In this document: positions 1-10,756 of the stretch, piece after piece | Layout of the letters: each line of letters begins with the position of its first letter | How positions within the stretch are numbered: the first letter of the stretch is position 1 | DNA from: Skeletonema tropicum | Lineage: Eukaryota; Bacillariophyta; Thalassiosirophyceae; Thalassiosirales; Thalassiosiraceae | Length of the DNA stretch: 64,000 nucleotides | Assembly: GCA_037178625.1 (NCBI GenBank) | Contig: CM074141.1 | Location: 372,001-436,000 of the forward strand | Direction: 5' to 3' | Notes under the pieces: generated by a model | What the model was told of the DNA's origin: nothing | Databases searched by the model: none | Seen by the model: only the letters and a program-made list of their open reading frames with translations | Position numbers and translations under genes: made by a program

Positions 1-104
1 AAGATTCATATTTGGGCTTGAAACTACAAACAATCGATAGAGCGCAATGACAGCTTTCTAAATCACTACTCATCGTCTTGATACGACCTCTACAAGACAC
101 GATA

Positions 105-1206
105 TCAATGTTTTGCTGAATTGAATTGAAAGGAATAAACACACATAAAGTAGATATAGATAATGGTAAAGGGACTTGTTCTATTCTCGTAGATAGCCGT
201 CTCTCTTTCTCCAGTTGATTGTCGTGTGCGCATCGCGAATAATCTGTCGTTTATTATTATCATTGCCACCTTTTTGCTGCTTGAGACGAATAATCCAAGT
301 GACTCTTCCAAAGATTCCTCTTGCTGTTGTTGAGGTGATGATGATGCTGCTGCTGCTGGTGGTGGTGGTTGCATCATGGCTTACTGTTGACTGTGGATAA
401 CTATTAGTATCATGATCACTTTGTGCACCAGGTGACGACACTGTCTTCTTGGTTTATTATTTGAGCACTAGCAACAACAGCAGCCTTGGTCCTCTTTTTC
501 CTTTTTGATTTACCACCAGCACCAGATGATGATGATGAATTTATTGGAACATGTGACATGTCAATTACAAACTCCTCTTGTTGCTGTTGCTGCTGCTGTT
601 GCTGTTGCTGCTTTTTCTTGACAGTGTGTCGATGAGATTTCGACTGATGATTATCAGCTGCTGCTGCTGCAGTAGCGTCATTTAATTTGGCCATCTGTAA
701 CGTGCTCTGTAAGCCCACCTCACAAAGTACCTTCTCAATCAGCGTCATGCCATCATCGTTATTACTACTATTATTGATCATCATGGCGGCGGTGCTGTCC
801 ACTATACTATCATCATTATCAATACTATCATGATGTTGTTGTTTGGTGGAATAATAATTATTGAAATTCTTATGATCGATCGAGTAAGAACTATTATCCA
901 ATTCCGGCTCCAAAGGATGAGGCGCCATATCGGTATCTTCCATCATGATGATCATGTCAGCGTCGGCCGTTATATGGAGTTGCTGCTCATCATGTCACTA
1001 CTGCTGTTCGTATTATTGTGGTTGTGGTGGTGAGTCCAATAATCTGTCATGAAATCCTCCCATTGCAAATCATCAACGTCGTCGCTGATATTATTATAAT
1101 AATTGGAATCGCCGCCTTGACTACTTTCTGGCTCGCTGTCGCTGAAGAGGAGTGATCGATCTTCTTCGGACGAATCGTAGGCTGCTGCTGCTGATGTTGT
1201 TGTCAT
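105..1206 (-). pseudogene. Array gene copy 1, disrupted by three small indels
   Basis: This is the counterpart of the intact array genes, but no single frame spans it. Compared with copies 2 and 3 there are 2 extra bases near 988 (ctcatcatgtc against ctcatcgtc), 1 extra base near 441 (cactgtcttcttgg) and 1 extra base near 381 (ggcttactg). The frame therefore breaks into pieces at 1206-970, 955-416 and 377-105. The start ATG at 1206 and the C-terminal frame to the stop at 105 are otherwise preserved. It has the longer glutamine run of the unit 1-2 class. It could be a decayed edge copy, or the indels could be consensus errors in a hard-to-assemble repeat. Confidence 0.8.
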
Positions 1207-2748
1207 GGCAGTTATGGGAGTTGGGGCGGTGTAGATTGGTCGGTAGGGTTAGCGGTTAGCGCGGTAAGTTGTGTCATGATGACGATCTCTGTGATGCTGT
1301 TTGGTCTGCACTAGTCGAGTCAACAGAGTACCGTACCTTCCATTTTCAAGGCAGGCTGATAAGATGGGCATGTTGCCGTACGGCACCAAAGATGGTAGAA
1401 GTATTTGCAAAGCGGCACCACTCACCACTACTTACTTTTTTGAACCACACGAAGCCCACACAAGCCGAAAATGACACAATGGCCGATATCTTGTGTCCTA
1501 CGCAGCCAATGACGGCGATAAGTGTCGTTTTGGAAAGCTCTCATTGCGCTCTATCGATTCGGCGTATAATGAGCCTGTTTGATCGACTTTCTGCCAATCA
1601 ACTGGGTTAAAAACAGGGCAAGAAAGGGATCGGCAGGGCCAAATCCACCGCCGCAGCCAGAATTTCACATCAGAGGTCTGAATTCGACCAAAATACAATA
1701 TGACAACCATTCGAAAGCTCTTTTGAAGCTGAATCGATTAGTACCAACTTGACATATCAAAATATATAAATCTAAACAGTGCTCGGGCCAAGCCCTCGCG
1801 AAAAAGCGTCCACAATAGAAAGTAAGATCCAGACAATCGGTACAGGTGAGATCTCAAAAAGCGAGCACCTTAATCGGCAAGATCCATTTAACAATAATAA
1901 ACGGTGCTCGTCCTCCCTGCGGTCGCACTCGCAAATACACTTCTCTTAATGGGACGAATAACATGATTGGTTCACTGCAGTAATATCAAGACGCTTCGCT
2001 GAAGACAGAAGCATTTATCAGGTAAGATCATGATAGGTTGGCACGTGTATGTATACCGTCCAACATTACAATCATACAACTTCCACTTGCCTCGACTCCG
2101 CTCGGCCAATAATATCACGCAACAATCAACATTAATTGCCAACTCCTCCTCCACCAACCACTGCTGCATCATCATCTGCTCCACCACACCAACCACAAGC
2201 AGCGGCAGCATCTCACCCACTCCTCCTCAACCAACCACAACAACAATGACAACGACAGCATCTTGTGGTTGGTGGAGGAGGAGTAAGTGAGTAATACAAG
2301 CAACACCAAAACACAACAACAGCAACATGCCGAGCGCAGTCGAGGCAAGCTGTAAATATTACTTGGTTATGATGGAAGTATGAAAGTCAAACAACCTTGC
2401 GAAGTGAGCGAAGCGAACTGAGCTCTGTAGTATATGACACAATAGGTTTCAGCTTAGTTTAGGACGTTAGTAGAGCTGCTGGATGCAATGTTGTCATTTT
2501 TGACGGTATTGGTGACAATGATGAAAATGATGGCGGTATGGTGGAGGTCATTAATTTTGGTCAAATCCGAATTTGGCCAGTCGACTCAGCTTAGGGCTCG
2601 ACATGCAGAATGTAGGGGGTCGATTTAGTTGAGTCGATTGGCAAAAGATTCATATTTGGGCTTGAAACTACAAACAATCGATAGAGCGCAATGACAGCTT
2701 TCTAAATCACTACTCATCGTCTTGATACGACCTCTACAAGACACGATA
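1207..2748. other. Array spacer (representative copy) with no supported gene
   Basis: This 1.54-kb spacer recurs in every full unit. It contains a TATA-like string TATATAAAT (1763-1771, plus sense), then a GC-rich block with repeated gtgctcg/cgagcac words (1779-1915), then a nested inverted-repeat region (1992-2415) and an ordinary AT-rich stretch. Several 60-108-residue open frames occur at the same place in every unit, but their conservation follows from copy identity and they show no protein-like character. A plus-strand non-coding transcript starting after the TATA-like string is possible but unproven. Confidence 0.5.
1992..2415. repeat. Nested inverted repeats in the array spacer (present in every full unit)
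   Basis: Three nested pairs of arms share one centre. The inner pair is 2142-2161 with 2265-2284, a perfect 20-nt inverted match. The middle pair is 2086-2105 with 2330-2349, 19 of 20 matching. The outer pair is CGCTTCGCT at 1992-2000 with its complement at 2407-2415. The stretches between arms do not pair obviously. RNA of either strand could fold into a long interrupted hairpin; in DNA it is a potential cruciform. Confidence 0.75.
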
Positions 2749-3843
2749 TCAATGTTTTGCTGAATTGAATTGAAAGGAATAAACACACATAAAGTAGATA
2801 TAGATAATGGTAAAGGGACTTGTTCTATTCTCGTAGATAGCCGTCTCTCTTTCTCCAGTTGATTGTCGTGTGCGCATCGCGAATAATCTGTCGTTTATTA
2901 TTATCATTGCCACCTTTTTGCTGCTTGAGACGAATAATCCAAGTGACTCTTCCAAAGATTCCTCTTGCTGTTGTTGAGGTGATGATGATGCTGCTGCTGC
3001 TGGTGGTGGTTGCATCATGGCTTCTGTTGACTGTGGATAACTATTATTATCATGATCACTTTGTGCACCAGGTGACGACACTTCTTCTTGGTTTATTATT
3101 TGAGCACTAGCAACAACAGCAGCCTTGGTCCTCTTTTTCCTTTTTGATTTACCACCAGCACCAGATGATGATGATGAATTTATTGGAACATGTGACATGT
3201 CAATTACAAACTCCTCTTGTTGCTGTTGCTGCTGCTGTTGCTGTTGCTGCTTTTTCTTGACAGTGTGTCGATGAGATTTCGACTGATGATTATCAGCTGC
3301 TGCTGCTGCAGTAGCGTCATTTAATTTGGCCATCTGTAACGTGCTCTGTAAGCCCACCTCACAAAGTACCTTCTCAATCAGCGTCATGCCATCATCGTTA
3401 TTACTACTATTATTGATCATCATGGCGGCGGTGCTGTCCACTATACGATCTTCATTATCAATACTATCATGATGTTGTTGTTTGGTGGAATAATAATTAT
3501 TGAAATTCTTATGATCGATCGAGTAAGAACTATTATCCAATTCCGGCTCCAAAGGATGAGGCGCCATATCGGTATCTTCCATCATGATGATCATGTCAGC
3601 GTCGGCCGTTATATGGAGTTGCTGCTCATCGTCACTACTGCTGTTCGTATTATTGTGGTTGTGGTGGTGACTCCAATAATTTGTCATGAAATCCTCCCAT
3701 TGCAAATCATCAACGTCGTCGCTGATATTATTATTATAATTGGAATCGCCGCCTTGACTACTTTCTGGCTCGCTGTCGCTGAAGAGGAGTGATCGATCTT
3801 CTTCGGACGAATCGTAGGCTGCTGCTGCTGATGTTGTTGTCAT
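2749..3843 (-). CDS. Array gene copy 2: acidic low-complexity/polyQ protein, unknown function
   Basis: 364 residues, intact. Order of regions: an acidic Ser/Asp/Glu N-terminus (about 1-60, with SSEEDRSLLFSDSEPESS), an Asn/His-rich stretch, a Met/Asp-rich stretch, a predicted helix LIEKVLCEVGLQSTLQMAKL near 150-170, an 11-Gln run, the segment EEFVIDMSHVPIN, a basic cluster KSKRKKRTK that could be a nuclear localisation signal, another Gln/Ser region, and a C-terminus rich in Ile/Phe/Tyr. No known domain is recognised. It differs from later copies by Asn for Tyr/Asp at several N-terminal positions, the longer glutamine run, and STEAMMQ where later copies read STVAMMQ. The ATG is chosen because it opens the frame and is conserved in every unit. 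A nuclear role is a guess from composition only. Confidence 0.75.
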   Translation of the reverse strand: MTTTSAAAAYDSSEEDRSLLFSDSEPESSQGGDSNYNNNISDDVDDLQWEDFMTNYWSHHHNHNNTNSSSDDEQQLHITADADMIIMMEDTDMAPHPLEPELDNSSYSIDHKNFNNYYSTKQQHHDSIDNEDRIVDSTAAMMINNSSNNDDGMTLIEKVLCEVGLQSTLQMAKLNDATAAAAADNHQSKSHRHTVKKKQQQQQQQQQQQEEFVIDMSHVPINSSSSSGAGGKSKRKKRTKAAVVASAQIINQEEVSSPGAQSDHDNNSYPQSTEAMMQPPPAAAASSSPQQQQEESLEESLGLFVSSSKKVAMIIINDRLFAMRTRQSTGERETAIYENRTSPFTIIYIYFMCVYSFQFNSAKH

Positions 3844-5388
3844 GGCAGTTATGGGAGTTTGGGCGGTGTAGATTGGTCGGTAGGGTTAGCGGTTAGCGCG
3901 GTAAGTTGTGTCATGATGACGATCTCTGTGATGTGTTTGGTCTGCACAGTCGAGTCAACAGAGTACCGTACCTTCCATTTTCAAGGCAGGCTGATAAGAT
4001 GGGCATGTTGCCGTACGGCACCAACGATGGTAGAAGTATTTGCAAAGCGGCACCACTCACCACTACTTACTTTTTTGAACCACACGAAGCCCACACAAGC
4101 TGAGAAAATGACACAATGGCCGATATCTTGTGTCCTACGCAGGCCAATGACGGCGATAAGTGTCGTTTTGGAAAGCTCTCATTGCGCTCTATCGATTCGG
4201 CGTATAATGAGCCTGTTTGATCGACTTTCTGCCAATCAACTGGGTTAAAAACAGGGCAAGAAAGGGATCGGCAGGGCCAAATCCACCGCCGCAGCCAGAA
4301 TTTCACATCAGAGGTCTGAATTCGACCAAAATACAATATGACAACCATTCGAAAGCTCTTTTGAAGCTGAATCGATTAGTACCAACTTGACATATCAAAA
4401 TATATAAATCTAAACAGTGCTCGGGCCAAGCCCTCGCGAAAAAGCGTCCACAATAGAAAGTAAGATCCAGACAATCGGTACAGGTGAGATCTCAAAAAGC
4501 GAGCACCTTAATCGGCAAGATCCATTTAACAATAATAAACGGTGCTCGTCCTCCCTGCGGTCGCACTCGCAAATACACTTCTCTTAATGGGACGAATAAC
4601 ATGATTGGTTCACTGCAGTAATATCAAGACGCTTCGCTGAAGACAGAAGCATTTATCAGGTAAGATCATGATAGGTTGGCACGTGTATGTATACCGTCCA
4701 ACATTACAATCATACAACTTCCACTTGCCTCGACTCCGCTCGGCCAATAATATCACGCAACAATCAACATTAATTGCCAACTCCTCCTCCACCAACCACT
4801 GCTGCATCATCATCTGCTCCACCACACCAACCACAAGCAGCGGCAGCATCTCACCCACTCCTCCTCAACCAACCACAACAACAATGACAACGACAGCATC
4901 TTGTGGTTGGTGGAGGAGGAGTAAGTGAGTAATACAAGCAACACCAAAACACAACAACAGCAACATGCCGAGCGCAGTCGAGGCAAGCTGTAAATATTAC
5001 TTGGTTATGATGGAAGTATGAAAGTCAAACAACCTTGCGAAGTGAGCGAAGCGAACTGAGCTCTGTAGTATATGACACAATAGGTTTCAGCTTAGTTTAG
5101 GACGTTAGTAGAGCTGCTGGATGCAATGTTGTCATTTTTGACGGTATTGGTGACAATGATGAAAATGATGGCGGTATGGTGGAGGTCATTAATTTTGGTC
5201 AAATCCGAATTTGGCCAGTCGACTCAGCTTGCTTAGGGCTCGACATGCGGAATGTAGGGGTCGATTTAGTTGAGTCGATTGGCAAAAGATTCATATTTGG
5301 GCTTGAAACTACAAACAATCATAGAGCGCAATGACAGCTTTCTAAATCACTACTCATCGTCTTGATACGACCTCTACAAGACACGATA

Positions 5389-6489
5389 TCAATGTTTTGC
5401 TGAATTGAATTGAAAGGAATAAACACACATAAAGTAGATATAGATAATGGTAAAGGGACTTGTTCTATTCTCGTAGATAGCCGTCTCTCTTTCTCCAGTT
5501 GATTGTCGTGTGCGCATCGCGAATAATCTGTCGTTTATTATTATCATTGCCACCTTTTTGCTGCTTGAGACGAATAATCCAAGTGACTCTTCCAAAGATT
5601 CCTCTTGCTGTTGTTGCTGTTGTTGAGGTGATGATGATGCTGCTGGTGGTGGTGGTGGTTGCATCATGGCTACTGTTGACTGTGGATAACTATTAGTATC
5701 ATGATCACTTTGTGCACCAGGTGACGACACTGTTTCTTGGTTTATTATTTGAGCACTAGCAACAACAGCAGCCTTGGTCCTCTTTTTCCTTTTTGATTTA
5801 CCACCAGCACCAGATGATGATGATGAATTTATTGGAACATGTGACATGTCAATTACAAACTCCTCTTGTTGTTGTTGCTGCTTTTTCTTGACAGTTTGTC
5901 GATGAGATTTCGACTGATGATGATGATTATCAGCAGCTGCTGCTGAAGTAGCGTCATTTAATTTGGCCATCTGTAACGTGCTCTGTAAGCCCACCTCACA
6001 AAGTACCTTCTCAATCAGCGTCATGCCATCATCGTTATTACTACTATTATTGATCATCATGGCGGCGGTGCTGTCCACTATACTATCATCATTATCAATA
6101 CTATCATGATGTTGTTGTTTGGTGGAATAATAATTATTGAAATTCTTATGATCGATCGAGTACGAACTATTATCCAATTCCGGCTCCAAAGGATGAGGCG
6201 CCATATCGGTATCTTCCATCATGATGATCATGTCAGCGTCGGCCGTTATATGGAGTTGCTGCTCATCAATGTTACTGCTGTTCGTATTATTGTGGGTGTG
6301 GTTGTGGTGAGTCCAATAATCTGTCATGAAATCCTCCCATTGCAAATCATCAACGTCGTCGCTGATATTATTATAATAATTGGAATCGCCGCCTTGACTA
6401 CTTTCTGGCTCGCTGTCGCTGAAGAGGAGTGATCGATCTTCTTCGGACGAATCGTAGGCTGCTGCTGCTGCTGCTGATGTTGTTGTCAT
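5389..6489 (-). CDS. Array gene copy 3: same unknown acidic/polyQ protein
   Basis: 366 residues, intact, and the first member of the second unit class. Compared with copy 2 it has AAAAAA at residues 6-11, NHTHNNTNSSNID in the His/Asn stretch, only five Gln before EEFVIDMSHVP, a longer second Gln run (seven), five Pro in the MMQPPPPP segment, and NQETVSSPG in place of NQEEVSSPG. It differs from copies 4-9 mainly by three rather than four His in the DNHHHQSKS segment, one CAT/CAC codon. It is transcribed in the same direction as all other copies, away from the spacer holding the nested inverted repeats. Confidence 0.75.
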   Translation of the reverse strand: MTTTSAAAAAAYDSSEEDRSLLFSDSEPESSQGGDSNYYNNISDDVDDLQWEDFMTDYWTHHNHTHNNTNSSNIDEQQLHITADADMIIMMEDTDMAPHPLEPELDNSSYSIDHKNFNNYYSTKQQHHDSIDNDDSIVDSTAAMMINNSSNNDDGMTLIEKVLCEVGLQSTLQMAKLNDATSAAAADNHHHQSKSHRQTVKKKQQQQQEEFVIDMSHVPINSSSSSGAGGKSKRKKRTKAAVVASAQIINQETVSSPGAQSDHDTNSYPQSTVAMMQPPPPPAASSSPQQQQQQQEESLEESLGLFVSSSKKVAMIIINDRLFAMRTRQSTGERETAIYENRTSPFTIIYIYFMCVYSFQFNSAKH

Positions 6490-8070
6490 GGCAGTTATGG
6501 GAGTTGGGGCGGTGTAGATTGGTCGGTAGGGTTAGCGGTTAGCGCGGTAAGTTGTGTCATGATGACGATCTCTGTGAGCTGTTTGGTCTTCAAAGTCGAG
6601 TCAACTAAGTACCGTACCTTCCATTTCCGAGAGCTTACATTTAGAGTACCATGCCTTGCGACAGGCTGATAAGATGGGCATGTTGCCGTACGGCACCAAC
6701 GATGGTAGAAGTATTTGCAAAGCGGCACCACTCACCACTATCGTACTTACTTTTTTGAACCACACGAAGCCCACACAAGCTGAGAAAATGACACAATGGC
6801 CGATATCTTGTGTCCTACGCGGCCAATGACGGCGATAAGTGTCGTTTTGGAAAGCTCTCATTGCGCTCTATCGATTCGGCGTATAATGAGCCTGTTTGAT
6901 CGACTTTCTGCCAATCAACTGGGTTAAAAACAGGGCAAGAAAGGGATCGGCAGGGCCAAATCCACCGCCGCAGCCAGAATTTCACATCAGAGGTCTGAAT
7001 TCGACCAAAATACAATATGACAACCATTCGAAAGCTCTTTTGAAGCTGAATCGATTAGTACCAACTTGACATATCAAAATATATAAATCTAAACAGTGCT
7101 CGGGCCAAGCCCTCGCGAAAAAGCGTCCACAATAGAAAGTAAGATCCAGACAATCGGTACAGGTGAGATCTCAAAAAGCGAGCACCTTAATCGGCAAGAT
7201 CCATTTAACAATAATAAACGGTGCTCGTCCTCCCTGCGGTCGCACTCGCAAATACACTTCTCTTAATGGGACGAATAACATGATTGGTTCACTGCAGTAA
7301 TATCAAGACGCTTCGCTGAAGACAGAAGCATTTATCAGGTAAGATCATGATAGGTTGGCACGTGTATGTATACCGTCCAACATTACAATCATACAACTTC
7401 CACTTGCCTCGACTCCGCTCGGCCAATAATATCACGCAACAATCAACATTAATTGCCAACTCCTCCTCCACCAACCACTGCTGCATCATCATCTGCTCCA
7501 CCACACCAACCACAAGCAGCGGCAGCATCTCACCCACTCCTCCTCAACCAACCACAACAACAACAATGACAACGACAGCATCTTGTGGTTGGTGGAGGAG
7601 GAGTAAGTGAGTAATACAAGCAACACCAAAACACAACAACAGCAACATGCCGAGCGCAGTCGAGGCAAGCTGTAAATATTACTTGGTTATGATGGAAGTA
7701 TGAAAGTCAAACAACCTTGCGAAGTGAGCGAAGCGAACTGAGCTCTGTAGTATATGACACAATAGGTTTCAGCTTAGTTTAGGACGTTAGTAGAGCTGCT
7801 GGATGCAATGTTGTCATTTTTGACGGTATTGGTGACAATGATGAAAATGATGGCGGTATGGTGGAGGTCATTAATTTTGGTCAAATCCGAATTTGGCCAG
7901 TCGACTCAGCTTGCTTAGGGCTCGACATGCGGAATGTAGGGGTCGATTTAGTTGAGTCGATTGGCAAAAGATTCATATTTGGGCTTGAAACTACAAACAA
8001 TCATAGAGCGCAATGACAGCTTTCTAAATCACTACTCATCGTCTTGATACGACCTCTACAAGACACGATA

Positions 8071-9174
8071 TCAATGTTTTGCTGAATTGAATTGAAAGGA
8101 ATAAACACACATAAAGTAGATATAGATAATGGTAAAGGGACTTGTTCTATTCTCGTAGATAGCCGTCTCTCTTTCTCCAGTTGATTGTCGTGTGCGCATC
8201 GCGAATAATCTGTCGTTTATTATTATCATTGCCACCTTTTTGCTGCTTGAGACGAATAATCCAAGTGACTCTTCCAAAGATTCCTCTTGCTGTTGTTGCT
8301 GTTGTTGAGGTGATGATGATGCTGCTGGTGGTGGTGGTGGTTGCATCATGGCTACTGTTGACTGTGGATAACTATTAGTATCATGATCACTTTGTGCACC
8401 AGGTGACGACACTGTTTCTTGGTTTATTATTTGAGCACTAGCAACAACAGCAGCCTTGGTCCTCTTTTTCCTTTTTGATTTACCACCAGCACCAGATGAT
8501 GATGATGAATTTATTGGAACATGTGACATGTCAATTACAAACTCCTCTTGTTGTTGTTGCTGCTTTTTCTTGACAGTTTGTCGATGAGATTTCGACTGAT
8601 GATGATGATGATTATCAGCAGCTGCTGCTGAAGTAGCGTCATTTAATTTGGCCATCTGTAACGTGCTCTGTAAGCCCACCTCACAAAGTACCTTCTCAAT
8701 CAGCGTCATGCCATCATCGTTATTACTACTATTATTGATCATCATGGCGGCGGTGCTGTCCACTATACTATCATCATTATCAATACTATCATGATGTTGT
8801 TGTTTGGTGGAATAATAATTATTGAAATTCTTATGATCGATCGAGTACGAACTATTATCCAATTCCGGCTCCAAAGGATGAGGCGCCATATCGGTATCTT
8901 CCATCATGATGATCATGTCAGCGTCGGCCGTTATATGGAGTTGCTGCTCATCAATGTTACTGCTGTTCGTATTATTGTGGGTGTGGTTGTGGTGAGTCCA
9001 ATAATCTGTCATGAAATCCTCCCATTGCAAATCATCAACGTCGTCGCTGATATTATTATAATAATTGGAATCGCCGCCTTGACTACTTTCTGGCTCGCTG
9101 TCGCTGAAGAGGAGTGATCGATCTTCTTCGGACGAATCGTAGGCTGCTGCTGCTGCTGCTGATGTTGTTGTCAT
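8071..9174 (-). CDS. Array gene copy 4: unknown acidic/polyQ protein (367 aa)
   Basis: 367 residues, intact. Its translation matches copies 6, 7, 8 and 9 throughout as read here and sets the reference sequence of the homogenised class. It has four His at DNHHHHQSKS, five Gln before EEFVID, NQETVSSPG and seven Gln before EESLEESLG. The C-terminal 60 residues (GLFVSSSKKVAMIII onward) lose the low-complexity character. They might represent read-through of an unspliced 3' segment, but no intron is convincing. Confidence 0.75.
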   Translation of the reverse strand: MTTTSAAAAAAYDSSEEDRSLLFSDSEPESSQGGDSNYYNNISDDVDDLQWEDFMTDYWTHHNHTHNNTNSSNIDEQQLHITADADMIIMMEDTDMAPHPLEPELDNSSYSIDHKNFNNYYSTKQQHHDSIDNDDSIVDSTAAMMINNSSNNDDGMTLIEKVLCEVGLQSTLQMAKLNDATSAAAADNHHHHQSKSHRQTVKKKQQQQQEEFVIDMSHVPINSSSSSGAGGKSKRKKRTKAAVVASAQIINQETVSSPGAQSDHDTNSYPQSTVAMMQPPPPPAASSSPQQQQQQQEESLEESLGLFVSSSKKVAMIIINDRLFAMRTRQSTGERETAIYENRTSPFTIIYIYFMCVYSFQFNSAKH

Positions 9175-10756
9175 GGCAGTTATGGGAGTTGGGGCGGTGT
9201 AGATTGGTCGGTAGGGTTAGCGGTTAGCGCGGTAAGTTGTGTCATGATGACGATCTCTGTGAGCTGTTTGGTCTGCTAGCTTAGTCGAGTCAACTAAGTA
9301 CCGTACCTTCCATTTCCGAGAGCTTACATTTAGAGTACCATGCCTTGCGACAGGCTGATAAGATGGGCATGTTGCCGTACGGCACCAACGATGGTAGAAG
9401 TATTTGCAAAGCGGCACCACTCACCACTATCGTACTTACTTTTTTGAACCACACGAAGCCCACACAAGCTGAGAAAATGACACAATGGCCGATATCTTGT
9501 GTCCTACGCGGCCAATGACGGCGATAAGTGTCGTTTTGGAAAGCTCTCATTGCGCTCTATCGATTCGGCGTATAATGAGCCTGTTTGATCGACTTTCTGC
9601 CAATCAACTGGGTTAAAAACAGGGCAAGAAAGGGATCGGCAGGGCCAAATCCACCGCCGCAGCCAGAATTTCACATCAGAGGTCTGAATTCGACCAAAAT
9701 ACAATATGACAACCATTCGAAAGCTCTTTTGAAGCTGAATCGATTAGTACCAACTTGACATATCAAAATATATAAATCTAAACAGTGCTCGGGCCAAGCC
9801 CTCGCGAAAAAGCGTCCACAATAGAAAGTAAGATCCAGACAATCGGTACAGGTGAGATCTCAAAAAGCGAGCACCTTAATCGGCAAGATCCATTTAACAA
9901 TAATAAACGGTGCTCGTCCTCCCTGCGGTCGCACTCGCAAATACACTTCTCTTAATGGGACGAATAACATGATTGGTTCACTGCAGTAATATCAAGACGC
10001 TTCGCTGAAGACAGAAGCATTTATCAGGTAAGATCATGATAGGTTGGCACGTGTATGTATACCGTCCAACATTACAATCATACAACTTCCACTTGCCTCG
10101 ACTCCGCTCGGCCAATAATATCACGCAACAATCAACATTAATTGCCAACTCCTCCTCCACCAACCACTGCTGCATCATCATCTGCTCCACCACACCAACC
10201 ACAAGCAGCGGCAGCATCTCACCCACTCCTCCTCAACCAACCACAACAACAATGACAACGACAGCATCTTGTGGTTGGTGGAGGAGGAGTAAGTGAGTAA
10301 TACAAGCAACACCAAAACACAACAACAGCAACATGCCGAGCGCAGTCGAGGCAAGCTGTAAATATTACTTGGTTATGATGGAAGTATGAAAGTCAAACAA
10401 CCTTGCGAAGTGAGCGAAGCGAACTGAGCTCTGTAGTATATGACACAATAGGTTTCAGCTTAGTTTAGGACGTTAGTAGAGCTGCTGGATGCAATGTTGT
10501 CATTTTTGACGGTATTGGTGACAATGATGAAAATGATGGCGGTATGGTGGAGGTCATTAATTTTGGTCAAATCCGAATTTGGCCAGTCGACTCAGCTTGC
10601 TTAGGGCTCGACATGCGGAATGTAGGGGTCGATTTAGTTGAGTCGATTGGCAAAAGATTCATATTTGGGCTTGAAACTACAAACAATCATAGAGCGCAAT
10701 GACAGCTTTCTAAATCACTACTCATCGTCTTGATACGACCTCTACAAGACACGATA

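Noticed and set aside
2030..2290. 86-residue plus-strand frame and 82-residue minus frame in the spacer, present in all units
   Set aside because: They recur only because units are nearly identical. Composition follows the inverted repeats and triplet runs, and there is no protein-like pattern.
3469..3792. Plus-strand frames antisense to the array genes (hydrophobic, Ile/Leu-rich)
   Set aside because: They are the reverse-strand reading of the Asn/Asp/His-rich coding sequence. Their apparent membrane character is a by-product of codon complement.
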